DNA from: Clostridiales bacterium
GTDB lineage: Bacteria; Bacillota; Clostridia; Oscillospirales; CAG-272
Direction of reading: 5' to 3'
Assembly: GCA_012519315.1 (NCBI GenBank)
Contig: JAAYQM010000013.1
Span: 1-48,843, forward strand
DNA: 48,843 nucleotides
The notes below the pieces were generated by a model. It did not search any database. It was not told the origin of the DNA and was given only the letters and a program-made list of their open reading frames with translations. A program made the position numbers and the translations under genes. Positions 25,545 to 34,079 of this stretch are shown here, one piece after another. Each line of letters begins with the position of its first letter. The stretch's first letter is position 1.

Positions 25545-26234
25545 TCAGCGCGGCGCATCAAATCGATAGCCCACCCCTCTCAATGTAACAATCAGGCGGC
25601 TGTATTCACCAAGGGACTTGCGGAGCAGCTTTATATGGGTGTCAAGTGTGCGGTCTCCTCCGTAAAAATCATAACCCCAAACCTCGCAGAGCAACTTCTC
25701 ACGGGCCAGGGCGATGTTGCGATTTCTGATTAAATAAAAGAGAAGATCGTATTCCTTCGGGGAGAGATTGACCTGCTGCCCGTCTATGTAGACAATACGA
25801 GCGGTAAAGTCGACACGCAGGCCGTCTATCTCAAAGATTTCGTGTTTTTTGTGAGTGTCGGCGGGGCTCGATTTTGTTGCCCGCTTTGTAATAGCCTCAA
25901 TGCGGAGCATCAGCTCTTTTGGTGAGAAGGGCTTGACCACATAGTCGTCGATGCCAAGTTCAAAGCCGTTGATTTTATCGTATTCTTCACCGCGGGCGCT
26001 AAGCATGATGATAGGAACGTCGGAGAACCGGCGTATTTCACGGCAGGCAGAGAAGCCGTCAAGCTCCGGCATCATAATATCCATGATGACAAGATCGTAG
26101 GGATATTTTTTGCACATTCTGATAGCCTCAAGACCGTCCCCTGCCTCGTCTACCGAGTGCCCCTCGAAAACGGCATACTTGCGTATCAGCGCGCAGATTT
26201 TTTCTTCGTCATCTACAACAAGAAGTTTTAGCAT
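25545..26234 (-). CDS. OmpR/PhoB-family response regulator
   Basis: The protein is 229 residues, starting at ATG behind GGAGGAG. The receiver domain (1-115) has acidic VVDDEEK, phosphoacceptor Asp52 in DLVIMDIMMPELDG, and VVKPFS with Lys101. The C-terminal winged helix (~130-228) shows IDGQQVNLSPKEYDLLFYLI, LLCEVWGYDFYGGDRTLDTHIKLLRKSL and the RGVGYRF end. It is cotranscribed with the histidine kinase that follows. The HtrA protease gene lies upstream on the same strand behind a terminator, and could be a target, as HtrA genes often respond to envelope two-component systems. Confidence 0.95.
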   Translation of the reverse strand: MLKLLVVDDEEKICALIRKYAVFEGHSVDEAGDGLEAIRMCKKYPYDLVIMDIMMPELDGFSACREIRRFSDVPIIMLSARGEEYDKINGFELGIDDYVVKPFSPKELMLRIEAITKRATKSSPADTHKKHEIFEIDGLRVDFTARIVYIDGQQVNLSPKEYDLLFYLIRNRNIALAREKLLCEVWGYDFYGGDRTLDTHIKLLRKSLGEYSRLIVTLRGVGYRFDAPR

Positions 26235-26279
26235 CGATCTCCTCCGATTTTAAGTATTTCCTCATGGATTTATAAATGA

Positions 26280-26309
26280 ATGTCCCTGCGTGGACGGGCG
26301 CAGGGACAT
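26280..26309 (-). terminator. Terminator of the HtrA-like protease gene
   Basis: ATGTCCCTGCG / CGCAGGGACAT forms an 11-bp perfect stem with an 8-base loop, followed on the minus strand by TCATTTATAA. The T-tract is weak, so read-through into the two-component genes is possible. Confidence 0.65.
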
Positions 26310-26368
26310 CGGCATACACTCTAAACAATTGGGGATATTCGGATGTGCGCCGAATGAGAAGGGAGATG

Positions 26369-27631
26369 TCAGGATTGATTCTCAAAGGGGATTTCCTTGC
26401 CTTCCGGCACCTTTTCATAGCAGGTCACATTTACTTCCACCAGCTTTTGCTGTCGGGATACCGTTACCTTTAAGATATCGCCCACCGAATGTTTTGAGAG
26501 GATTTTTTTGATGTCGGCAGGGCTGGAAATCTCAACATCGTCGATAGCTGTTATGCGGTCTCCGGGCTTCAGCTCGGGATTAAGGGAAGAGGATACAACA
26601 TATACACCGAGGGTACTTACACGGTAGGCAAGCGCCTGAGAATAATCGCTGATATAGATGGTTTCAATCCCGAGGAAGGGTCTGCCCTTGACGTAGCCGT
26701 ATTCAAGGATTTGCTCAACGACCGAATAGACCATGTTAATAGGAATGGCGAATCCAAGACCCTCAATGTCGGTGCCCGATGATTTTGCATTGACAATTCC
26801 GACAAGCTCGCCATAGAGATTAAACAGACCGCCGCCCGAGTTTCCGGGGTTGATGGCTGCATTGGTCTGCAGCAGGGTCATTGTGTCCCCGTCAATGGTA
26901 ATTTCCCGGTCAAGAGCGCTGATAATGCCGTTTGTCACCGTTCCCCCAAGCTCGCCGAGGGGATTGCCGATGGCTACAACATCTTGACCGACAACCAGCT
27001 TTGTGCTATCCCCGATCAATACGGGAGAAAGGTCGGATGCATCAATTTTTATAACGGCAACATCTGTTTCCGAATCGGTTCCGATGACGGTAGCCGTATA
27101 TTCTTTATCGTCATTTGTGCGGACGGTGATGGTGTCGGCACCGTTTATCACATGATGGTTGGTAACGATATAGCCGTCTGCTGAGAGGACAACACCGCTG
27201 CCGGCGCCGCCGGAGATATACTGCTGGAAGTAGCCGCCGGTTTTCACTGTTTCGGTCCTGATCTCGACAATTGAGGCGGCAACCGAGGCGGCGACCGTCG
27301 CGATATCACTCATCGGCGTGGTTGTGTCGATATTGACCGATTTATAAAATACAGGAGTATGGGTTGCCCCGCGGTCCTTAGTGCCAAGGTCCTGCTTTTG
27401 CATAAGATAATTTCCGAGAAAGGCGCCGCCAAGACCGGCTGCACCCGATGCTATAATACAGAAAGAAAGAATGGCGGCTATAATGGGAGTACGATCGATT
27501 TTTTTCTTTCTTTTTTCGGGAGGCGGCGAATAGACCGGCGGCAGATTGCTCGGATTTGGCTGATAATAGTTGGGATTTTGGGATTGAAAATTAATATGAT
27601 ATTCATGTTGTTCATGATTGAATTCTGACAT
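26369..27631 (-). CDS. HtrA/DegP-like S1C serine protease
   Basis: The track start is 27658. ATG 27631 with GGAGG 11 bases upstream is preferred, giving 420 residues. A ~45-residue Pro/Asn/Gln-rich cytoplasmic segment precedes one membrane helix (IIAAILSFCIIASGAAGLGG). The trypsin-like domain has the triad His160 (IVTNHHVING), Asp190 (TDVAVIKID) and Ser265 (NPGNSGGGLF). One PDZ domain follows (~320-410; GVYVVSSSLNPELKPGDRIT). It faces outside as a membrane-anchored quality-control protease for unfolded exported proteins. Its usual place beside a two-component system is kept here. Confidence 0.95.
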   Translation of the reverse strand: MSEFNHEQHEYHINFQSQNPNYYQPNPSNLPPVYSPPPEKRKKKIDRTPIIAAILSFCIIASGAAGLGGAFLGNYLMQKQDLGTKDRGATHTPVFYKSVNIDTTTPMSDIATVAASVAASIVEIRTETVKTGGYFQQYISGGAGSGVVLSADGYIVTNHHVINGADTITVRTNDDKEYTATVIGTDSETDVAVIKIDASDLSPVLIGDSTKLVVGQDVVAIGNPLGELGGTVTNGIISALDREITIDGDTMTLLQTNAAINPGNSGGGLFNLYGELVGIVNAKSSGTDIEGLGFAIPINMVYSVVEQILEYGYVKGRPFLGIETIYISDYSQALAYRVSTLGVYVVSSSLNPELKPGDRITAIDDVEISSPADIKKILSKHSVGDILKVTVSRQQKLVEVNVTCYEKVPEGKEIPFENQS

Positions 27632-27778
27632 AAATAGCTGCACCTCCGTTGTTCTCAATGCTTTTTTATCTTTCTATTGTTAGTATAATCGCCAAATGTG
27701 ATGAGTTTATGATGGTTATTAAAAAAAAATGAAAATCTTTGATGTGCAGCATAACAGTCTTGACGATTACATTTCCAA

Positions 27779-28216
27779 TTATTCGGACTGCTTTTGGCAG
27801 GCGGGGGAGTCCAGATAGTTTTGGAGTATAATTTGGGCAGAAAGAGTATCAACACGTGCCTTCCTCTTTGCCCCTCTTGTGTTGGTCAGATTAAGAAGCT
27901 GATGAGCGGCGGCGGTGGAAAGGCGTTCATCAAAGAAAACAATCTCTGCACTTGTCAACGGGGCAAGAAGGGCTGCAAAGGCGCGCACGACGGCGGCACG
28001 CTCCCCCTCCGAACCGTTCATGTTTTTCGGCAGACCGATCACAATAGTCCCTACATCTCGCTCATCCGCCTCCTTGGCCACTCGCTCGGCTGTGTTTCTC
28101 ATGCCGCCACAGGAGATATAGCCGATGCCTGAGGCAAGAATGCCCATCGGATCAGATATGGCAAGTCCGGTGCGGACATCGCCGTAATCGACGGCCATAA
28201 TTCGTTTTCTTATCAT
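27779..28216 (-). CDS. ruvX: Putative pre-16S rRNA nuclease / Holliday junction resolvase-like YqgF (RuvX)
   Basis: The protein is 145 residues with the RNase H-like YqgF fold: the first catalytic Asp in IMAVDYGDVRTGLAIS, then TIVIGLPKNMNGSEGERA, FFDERLSTAAAHQLL (Glu) and ARVDTLSAQIILQNYL (second Asp). The family matures the 5' end of 16S rRNA and was first named as a resolvase. It lies 57 bases after queA on the same strand. The start is either ATG 28216 or the internal ATG 28198; no strong ribosome-binding site discriminates. Confidence 0.93.
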   Translation of the reverse strand: MIRKRIMAVDYGDVRTGLAISDPMGILASGIGYISCGGMRNTAERVAKEADERDVGTIVIGLPKNMNGSEGERAAVVRAFAALLAPLTSAEIVFFDERLSTAAAHQLLNLTNTRGAKRKARVDTLSAQIILQNYLDSPACQKQSE

Positions 28217-28273
28217 GTATTATCCCACTTTTTTGTATTTTTAACGTTGGTTTTTATTGCATTTTTTGCAAAA

Positions 28274-29353
28274 TTAATAGATGAACATAGCATCCCCAAA
28301 GGAGAAAAATCGGTATTTTTCGGCAATAGCCGCCTTATAGGCATCAAGTATTCTCTCCCGTCCGGCAAAGGCGGAAACCAGCATAAGGAGGGTGCTTTCG
28401 GGCAGGTGAAAATTGGTGATGAGGGCATCTACCGCCTTGAATCGGTAGCCGGGGTATATAAAGATGCCGGTATCTCCCGATATCGGAGATATTCGCCCGC
28501 TGTCGTCCGATACAGTTTCAAGAACGCGGCAGGCCGTTGTGCCGACGGCGATAATTCTTCCCCCCGCCGCCTTTCGGCGGTTGATTGTCTCCGCGCTTTC
28601 CGGCGAGACCGAAAAATATTCTGAGTGCATATGATGCTTGGCGAGGGAGTCAACCTTAACCGGTCGAAAGGTACTCAGCCCTACATGGAGCAAAACCGGA
28701 ACAAGGGCGCAGCCCTTGTTTTTAATGCGGCAGAGCAGCTCTTCTGTAAAATGGAGACCTGCTGTCGGGGCGGCCGCCGAGCCCTCCTCTCTTGCGTAAA
28801 CGGTTTGATAGCGTTCGGCATCCTTTAATTCTTCGGTGATATAAGGGGGGAGGGGAAGGGTGCCAACCTGTTCAAGCAGAGTGTAAATATTCCCCTCCGC
28901 GGGATTGTATTCAAAGCGAAGCAGGCGGTTGCCCTCCTCGACAATATCAACAACCTCCGCCATAAGGCAACCCTCTCCGAAAATAAAGCGGGTACCGATC
29001 TTTGCATGCTTTCCCGGTCGGGATAGGGATTCCCAAAGATCCTTTCCTCTCTGACGCAGCAGAAGAAACTCAAGCACACGATTCGGGTTATTCTCTGCCA
29101 CTCCCATAAGACGAGCGGGAATTACCTTTGAATCGTTGATTACAAGGGTGTCCTCCGGGCGTAGCATCTCGACTATTTCGTAAAAACGATGATGGCTGAG
29201 AACCCCCTTTGACCGATCAAGGGAGAGGAGCCGTGATTCATCCCGCTTTTTTGCGGGATGCTGGGCGATCAGCTCAGAGGGTAGATCGTAATAAAAATCG
29301 GAGGTTTTAAGTGAGGTGTTGATACGGGGATTGTTTATAATATTTTGCTGCAT
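28274..29353 (-). CDS. queA: S-adenosylmethionine:tRNA ribosyltransferase-isomerase (queuosine pathway)
   Basis: The protein is about 359 residues. The track start is a TTG; ATG 29353 is the likelier start. The conserved QueA blocks are intact: [20 protein letters not shown] at the N-terminus, [71 protein letters not shown], and the C-terminal [19 protein letters not shown]. It transfers the ribosyl part of SAM to preQ1 in tRNA to make epoxyqueuosine. No tgt or queG is adjacent. The ribosome-binding site is weak. Confidence 0.97.
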   Translation of the reverse strand: MQQNIINNPRINTSLKTSDFYYDLPSELIAQHPAKKRDESRLLSLDRSKGVLSHHRFYEIVEMLRPEDTLVINDSKVIPARLMGVAENNPNRVLEFLLLRQRGKDLWESLSRPGKHAKIGTRFIFGEGCLMAEVVDIVEEGNRLLRFEYNPAEGNIYTLLEQVGTLPLPPYITEELKDAERYQTVYAREEGSAAAPTAGLHFTEELLCRIKNKGCALVPVLLHVGLSTFRPVKVDSLAKHHMHSEYFSVSPESAETINRRKAAGGRIIAVGTTACRVLETVSDDSGRISPISGDTGIFIYPGYRFKAVDALITNFHLPESTLLMLVSAFAGRERILDAYKAAIAEKYRFFSFGDAMFIY

Positions 29354-29470
29354 AGTCAAATCCAGTTTCTTTTATTTCGTCATAGGGCGGGCGGTGAGAT
29401 TGGGGCTTGTGGCATCTTTCGCCCGATAATGTTGATTACAAAGATATTATAGTATAAATTGCGTATGAAA

Positions 29471-31201
29471 TCAACCGTTTTTGCCACCGCTACGGGTGAA
29501 GCCTGATTGTTTTTTATTATATTCATCAAGATAATCGTTAACAACTCTTGACACATCTGAAAGACTGCCACGCTCAAAGGGGGAGGGTAGACGGGCGGAC
29601 ATACAGAGCTGGACAAAGGTTTTGGTGCCCCCCGCATTAACAAAGGCGAGGTAACGCTGCCATGCATCCTTATAATCCTTTTGAGATAACGCGAAAAACT
29701 TAAGCGCCACTGTTTGGGCAAGACAGTAGTCAATATAATAGAATGGATAATGATAGATATGGAGCTGTCTTTGCCACCCTCGTCCCTCGGCATAGAAGGG
29801 GGTGGATTGCAGGCTTAAATAGGGGCGATAGATTTTCTCAAGTCTTGCCCATTCTTCGTGCCGCTGCTCCGGAGTGAGGCTCGGATTGTCGTATATAATA
29901 TGCTGAAAGTGGTCAACCATACATCCGTAGGGAATGAAGACAAGGGCGGATGAAAGGTGGGCAAAGCGTGCCCGTTCGGCATCCTTCCCGTAGAATAGCG
30001 AGAGCCATGGCCATGCCATAAACTCCATGGTCATGGAGTGCACCTCGCACGCCTCAATCGTCGGAGAGGAAAGTTCAAGCAGCTCATAATTGCTGCTTTT
30101 GTAGCTGGCGAAGGCATGACCGGCTTCGTGAGTGAGAACGTCCACATCCCCGGATGTGCCGTTGAAGTTGGAAAAAATGAAGGGTGCGTTATAGTCGGGC
30201 AGGGAGGTGCAGTAGCCTCCTACCGCCTTACCCTTTTTCGCCTCCACATCGAAAAGCTCGTTTTGATACATGAAATTGATGAACTTGGCCGTGTCGGGAG
30301 ACATTTCCTCATACATTCTCTTCCCGGCGGCTAAAATATCTGCGGGAGTGCCGACAGGCTTCGGATTTCCTTCAGCAAAGATGAAGGGGTCGTCGAAAAG
30401 GTTTAATTTCCCCTCAGGTGCGCCGATTCTCTCCCTTTGCATTTCCTTTATTTTGGTTACGATTGGGACAAGATCATCAATAACCTGACGGCGGAAGGCG
30501 GCAACCTCTTCCGGCCCGTAGCAGTTTCGGCAGCGCCTCAGGTAGCCAAGCTCGGTAAAAGATTTGTATCCCAGCTTTTTTGCCATAGTTGTACGGATCT
30601 TTACAAGATCGTCAAAAAGCATATCAAGCTTATCGGATATAGATTGGTAGAATTTCCCCTCCGCTTCATAGGCGGCACGGCGTAAAGCACGGTCGGGATT
30701 CACTTTATAGGCGCCCAACTGGGATAGATTGCACATCTTTCCGTCAAAATCGATTTGTGCCGAGGCAATCAGCTTTTGATATTCGCTGACTAGACGGTTT
30801 TCCTCGGTCAGTTCGGGAATAATATCAGGGGAGAAGGATTTCAGCTCAAGCTCAATATTGGTAAAAAGGAGGGAGCCGTATTTTTCTGCCACCGCGCTTT
30901 GATAGGTGCTGTTTATCAGAGTGAGCATAAACCTTTGGGACGCCTCCTGATAGCGGGGCTCCGCCTCATCATAGTAACTGTTTTCCTTATCGTAAAAGGA
31001 GTCGGTTGTGTCAATGCTATGCCGGATATAGGCCAATGCACGCATGGTGGAGAAATTGCGCAGCAGCTTTTCATGCTTGAGGATGGCCGAGAAAACCTCC
31101 TCTGCATCGGCTGCGTTTTTTAAATCTTCGGTAATTTTTTCGTATTGTCTGCATATCTCGTCAATATTCGCCCTTGTATAAGGAATGGTGCTGAATTTCA
31201 T
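29471..31201 (-). CDS. M3 family oligoendopeptidase (PepF-like)
   Basis: The track start is 31231. ATG 31201 behind AAAGGGA gives 576 residues (MKFSTIPYTRANIDEICRQY). The long helical N-terminal half is typical of M3 enzymes. The zinc site is VDVLTHEAGHAFASY (HEAGH, residues 358-362) with the third ligand in SPTIEACEVHSMTMEF. The C-terminus keeps the YIDYCLAQTVALKFFALS helix. It is a cytoplasmic metallopeptidase that cleaves short peptides. It is cotranscribed upstream of queA with a gap of 117 bases. Confidence 0.93.
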   Translation of the reverse strand: MKFSTIPYTRANIDEICRQYEKITEDLKNAADAEEVFSAILKHEKLLRNFSTMRALAYIRHSIDTTDSFYDKENSYYDEAEPRYQEASQRFMLTLINSTYQSAVAEKYGSLLFTNIELELKSFSPDIIPELTEENRLVSEYQKLIASAQIDFDGKMCNLSQLGAYKVNPDRALRRAAYEAEGKFYQSISDKLDMLFDDLVKIRTTMAKKLGYKSFTELGYLRRCRNCYGPEEVAAFRRQVIDDLVPIVTKIKEMQRERIGAPEGKLNLFDDPFIFAEGNPKPVGTPADILAAGKRMYEEMSPDTAKFINFMYQNELFDVEAKKGKAVGGYCTSLPDYNAPFIFSNFNGTSGDVDVLTHEAGHAFASYKSSNYELLELSSPTIEACEVHSMTMEFMAWPWLSLFYGKDAERARFAHLSSALVFIPYGCMVDHFQHIIYDNPSLTPEQRHEEWARLEKIYRPYLSLQSTPFYAEGRGWQRQLHIYHYPFYYIDYCLAQTVALKFFALSQKDYKDAWQRYLAFVNAGGTKTFVQLCMSARLPSPFERGSLSDVSRVVNDYLDEYNKKQSGFTRSGGKNG

Positions 31202-31338
31202 TATATAATTTCCCTTTCGATAATTGATCATGAAGTGCTTCGTTTGTTATTTTCTTATTCAAATTATACCTTATATTGCCTATTGTTACAACAGATTTTG
31301 GACTATATTCTGAATATTTTTTTAAAAGTCAAATATAT

Positions 31339-31367
31339 TTGACAATAGTAACAAAATGTAGTAAAAT
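31339..31367 (+). promoter_or_regulatory. Promoter TTGACA-N17-TAAAAT of the transketolase genes
   Basis: TTGACA (31339-31344) and TAAAAT (31362-31367), spaced by 17 bases, lie about 128 bases before the first transketolase gene, leaving a leader of ~120 bases. The leader contains a small GCC-TTTC-GGC hairpin and an AACAGGAGGA ribosome-binding site. I could not match it to a known riboswitch. Confidence 0.7.
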
Positions 31368-31494
31368 TTATACGTTAATAATGTTGCGTCACAGACGTAA
31401 AATCAGGCCTTTCATCGCAAGCTGGATACGCCTTTCGGCTTAAATCACCGCTGGAGGTCATACCAAGAAAGCGAACAGGCAACAGGAGGATCTA

Positions 31495-32319
31495 ATGGAT
31501 ACTGCAAGGTTAAATGAGCTCAAAGAAATCGCAACCGAGATTCGAGTCGGTATTATCGAAGCGGTATACAGTGCCAGCTCCGGGCATCCGGGCGGATCTC
31601 TTTCAATCGCTGAAATACTGACCTATCTTTATTTCGAAGAAATGCGAATAGACCCGAAAAACCCGAAATGGGAGGACCGAGACCGCTTTGTCCTTTCAAA
31701 GGGACATACCTCTCCCGGACTTTATTCGGTTCTGGCTGAGAGGGGCTTTTTCCCGAAGGAAGAGCTTAAAAACTTCCGTCAGGCGGACAGCTTTCTCCAG
31801 GGTCATCCTGATATGAAGGGTACCCCCGGTGTTGATATGACAACCGGATCCCTCGGACTTGGTTTTTCTGCCGCTTGCGGCATGGCTCTTTCTGCAAAGA
31901 TTAAAGGGGCGGATTATCGCACCTATGCTGTCCTTGGCGACGGCGAATCCCAGGAGGGACAGATTTGGGAGGCGGCCATGTTCGCCGCGCATTATAAGCT
32001 GGACAACCTCTGTGCGGTTCTCGATTTTAACGGACTTCAGATAGATGGCGCCGTTGTAGATGTCATGAATCCCACCCCTCTTGACGAAAAGTTTAAGGCC
32101 TTCGGTTGGCACGTCATCTCCTGCTGCGCGCATGATTTTGAGGGTCTGGAGAGAGCGTTCAATGAGGCTAAAACGGTCAAAAACAAGCCCTCTATTATTA
32201 TTGCTGATTCTATTAAGGGCAAATGTGTCTCATATATGGAAAATCAGGCAGCCTGGCACGGATCCGCGCCGAATGCCGAACAATATGAGAGAGCGATAAG
32301 CGATCTTCGCGCTTTATAA
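31495..32319 (+). CDS. Transketolase, N-terminal (thiamine diphosphate-binding) subunit
   Basis: The protein is 274 residues, starting at ATG behind AGGAGGATCTA. The TPP-binding half of transketolase is complete: SASSGHPGGSLSIAEILTYL, FVLSKGHTSPGLYSVLAERG, TTGSLGLGFSAACGMALSAK, and the Mg/TPP motif GDG (148-150) ... LDFNGLQIDG (Asn near 179). Many Clostridia carry transketolase as two separate genes, and the second follows here. It moves two-carbon ketol units in the non-oxidative pentose phosphate pathway. Confidence 0.95.
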   Translation: MDTARLNELKEIATEIRVGIIEAVYSASSGHPGGSLSIAEILTYLYFEEMRIDPKNPKWEDRDRFVLSKGHTSPGLYSVLAERGFFPKEELKNFRQADSFLQGHPDMKGTPGVDMTTGSLGLGFSAACGMALSAKIKGADYRTYAVLGDGESQEGQIWEAAMFAAHYKLDNLCAVLDFNGLQIDGAVVDVMNPTPLDEKFKAFGWHVISCCAHDFEGLERAFNEAKTVKNKPSIIIADSIKGKCVSYMENQAAWHGSAPNAEQYERAISDLRAL

Positions 32320-32422
32320 GCAACCGGAGTTTTGTGCGAAAATTTAAAATATGAGAAAAGGATAGAACAACAAGACCGGATGCTAAGCTATCCTGGATGA
32401 TCTGTTGTTCGTGGAGTTTATA

Positions 32423-33364
32423 ATGGCAGAAAAAATTGCAACAAGAGAAGCTTATGGTAATGCCCTTGCTGAGTTTGGCGACAGATATGATATTGTTGTA
32501 CTTGATGCCGACCTTGCAAAGGCAACCAAAACTGAAATTTTTAAGAAAAAGTTTCCCCATCGATTCTTTGATTGCGGTATCGCGGAAGGAAATATGATCA
32601 GCGTAGCTGCCGGGCTTGCTGCCGCCGGTCAAATTCCCTTTGCCAGCACCTTTGCTATGTTTGCCGCCGGACGTGCCTTTGAGCAGATCCGCAACTCAAT
32701 CGGCTACCCGCATCTTAATGTAAAAATCGGAGCGACCCATGCCGGTATCACCGTCGGTGAGGATGGCGCTACCCATCAGTGCAACGAGGATATTGCCCTT
32801 ATGCGCACCATTCCCGGCATGACCATCATTAATCCGGCAGATGCCGTTGAGGCATGTGCCGCTGTGGAGGCAGCTATTCTGTATAACGGTCCTGTTTATC
32901 TGCGTTTTGGCAGAATGGCGGTACCGGTGATTTTCGACAGCAGCTATCGCTTTGAGCTGGGTAAGGGGGTTAAGATGGCCGACGGAACCGACCTAACCAT
33001 TATATCAACCGGTATTATGGTGGATATGGCGCTGACCGCTCGTGACCTGCTTGCCAATGAGGGTATCTCCGCCCGCGTGATTAATATTCACACCATCAAG
33101 CCTCTTGATACAGAGATCGTCATTAACGCAGCTAAAGAAACAGGCGCCATTGTTACCGCTGAGGAACATTCGATAATCGGCGGGCTTGGGGGGGCTGTCT
33201 GCGAGACATTGGCCGAGAGCTGTCCTGTCCCCGTTTGCAGGGTCGGTATCAATGACACCTACGGCCGGTCCGGTAAAGTTCCGGCTCTGCTTGAGATTTA
33301 TGGCTTGACCCCGGCGAAAATTGTAGAAAAAGCAAAGACCGCAATTGCTCTGAAAAAAGCATAA
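32423..33364 (+). CDS. Transketolase, C-terminal (pyrimidine-binding) subunit
   Basis: The track start is a TTG at 32405. ATG 32423 with GTGGAG 6 bases upstream gives 313 residues. The PYR domain includes ATREAYGNALAEFGDRYDIV, the catalytic Glu region RFFDCGIAEGNMISVAAGLA, STFAMFAAGRAFEQIRNSIG and GATHAGITVGEDGATHQ. A C-terminal domain follows (IISTGIMVDMALTARDLLAN, VTAEEHSIIGGLGGAVCE). It completes the enzyme with the preceding subunit. The 103 bases between the two genes contain no obvious terminator. Confidence 0.95.
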   Translation: MAEKIATREAYGNALAEFGDRYDIVVLDADLAKATKTEIFKKKFPHRFFDCGIAEGNMISVAAGLAAAGQIPFASTFAMFAAGRAFEQIRNSIGYPHLNVKIGATHAGITVGEDGATHQCNEDIALMRTIPGMTIINPADAVEACAAVEAAILYNGPVYLRFGRMAVPVIFDSSYRFELGKGVKMADGTDLTIISTGIMVDMALTARDLLANEGISARVINIHTIKPLDTEIVINAAKETGAIVTAEEHSIIGGLGGAVCETLAESCPVPVCRVGINDTYGRSGKVPALLEIYGLTPAKIVEKAKTAIALKKA

Positions 33365-33396
33365 AAAGCGATTACTTCAAACCTAAAATAGAATAC

Positions 33397-33440
33397 AAAA
33401 AAGGCAGAATATTAACATATTGATTATTCTGCCTTTTTTT
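33397..33440 (+). terminator. Terminator after the transketolase genes
   Basis: AAAAAAGGCAGAATA pairs with TATTCTGCCTTTTTT around a 13-base loop, ending in seven Ts. The 190 bases from here to the next gene are AT-rich, with no further feature I can support. Confidence 0.93.
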
Positions 33441-33633
33441 GTGTTCATATCTTTTCGCTGTACAGGACAACCTTGTTGTCATTCTCGCACATAAAACTTG
33501 CAAACTATAAATAAAAAATAGACATAAGGCACAATAAACAAATTACAAAAATAGGATTTATTAATAATTTGTTACTTTAATTTTTTTACAAAATATGTTA
33601 GTATATAGTAGACAATAATATTTATGAAAAGAG

Positions 33634-33867
33634 TTGAGTTGTTTGACAGGAGATTTTGTTTTATTAACTGTTCTTGCCCTGTTAAGTATTATTATGTACA
33701 CGATACCTACTGTTATTGCTTGCGAGGGTGATCATCCTAATAGAAAAAAGATTGTTTTAATCAATCTTTTTTTCGGATGGACAGGTATCGGATGGTTTTT
33801 CGCATTATTCTGGTCCTTAAAATCAAGAGAGGGCAATTACTTTTTTTTCGATCATACTCATAAGTAG
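33634..33867 (+). CDS. Superinfection immunity family membrane protein (Imm-like)
   Basis: The protein is up to 77 residues, with no ATG start; TTG 33634 or TTG 33643 is likely, with only GAAAAGAG upstream. The protein has two membrane helices (LLTVLALLSIIMYTIPTVIA and FFGWTGIGWFFALFWSL) joined by HPNRKKIVLIN. The helix pair HPN-RKK-N-FFGWTGIGWFFALFW is the hallmark of the family named after phage T4 Imm, which blocks entry of DNA from a second phage. In bacterial chromosomes these proteins are widespread and often of unknown role, so phage exclusion is not established here. No prophage genes are adjacent. A GEMM-like RNA follows on the same strand. Confidence 0.75.
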   Translation: MSCLTGDFVLLTVLALLSIIMYTIPTVIACEGDHPNRKKIVLINLFFGWTGIGWFFALFWSLKSREGNYFFFDHTHK

Positions 33868-33880
33868 CAAAAAAGCAAAC

Positions 33881-33959
33881 ATTAATAGGCGGACTGCCCG
33901 AAAGGCTAGGCCGCAAAGCTCAGGAGTCTAACCAGTTTTCGTATGACTGGCCGGCTGCA
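33881..33959 (+). ncRNA. c-di-GMP-I (GEMM) riboswitch-like RNA, apparently without a downstream gene
   Basis: The sequence has the GEMM-I order: GGCGGAC, a small hairpin CUGCC-CGAAA-GGCUAG with a GAAA loop (one bulged U), then CCGCAAAGC, GAGTCTAACCAG, a stem CCAG/CTGG, and GGCCGGCTGC closing back on the 5' end. CGCAAAGC, the CUAA receptor and the GGCCGG-UGC end are the family's recognisable core, while GCAAAC and GGGAC of the consensus are changed to GCGGAC and AGGCC. The 3' arm also pairs with a terminator strand, as in switching riboswitches. There is no + strand gene behind it, only pheT on the opposite strand. A diverged, non-c-di-GMP variant is possible. Confidence 0.65.
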
Positions 33960-33986
33960 TACTCATGTTGAGTTGCAGCCGGTTTT
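33951..33986 (+). terminator. Terminator sharing a strand with the GEMM-like RNA
   Basis: CCGGCTGCA (33951-33959) pairs with TGCAGCCGG (33974-33982), followed by TTTT. The upstream arm is the 3' strand of the putative aptamer, so ligand binding and termination would exclude each other. Confidence 0.8.
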
Positions 33987-34019
33987 ACTATAAAGCGTAT
34001 CAAAGCAAAAAAGGATAGA

Positions 34020-34062
34020 AAAAATAACCTTTGCTTCCTTTGATGGGGTAAAGGTTATTTTT
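34020..34062. terminator. Terminator of the pheST operon
   Basis: AAAAATAACCTTT pairs perfectly with AAAGGTTATTTTT around a 17-base loop, 18 bases beyond the pheT stop. It can work in both directions and ends the pheT transcript on the minus strand. Confidence 0.85.
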
Positions 34063-34079
34063 CGATAATTCTTTAGCAT

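Noticed and set aside
31368-31494. TPP riboswitch before transketolase
   Set aside because: The CTGAGA and TGAACCTGA core elements of the THI box are absent.
33623-33720. ATG-started frame MKRVELFDRR in the immunity-protein region
   Set aside because: It is in another frame, has no family match, and ends soon; the overlapping frame with the Imm motif explains the region.
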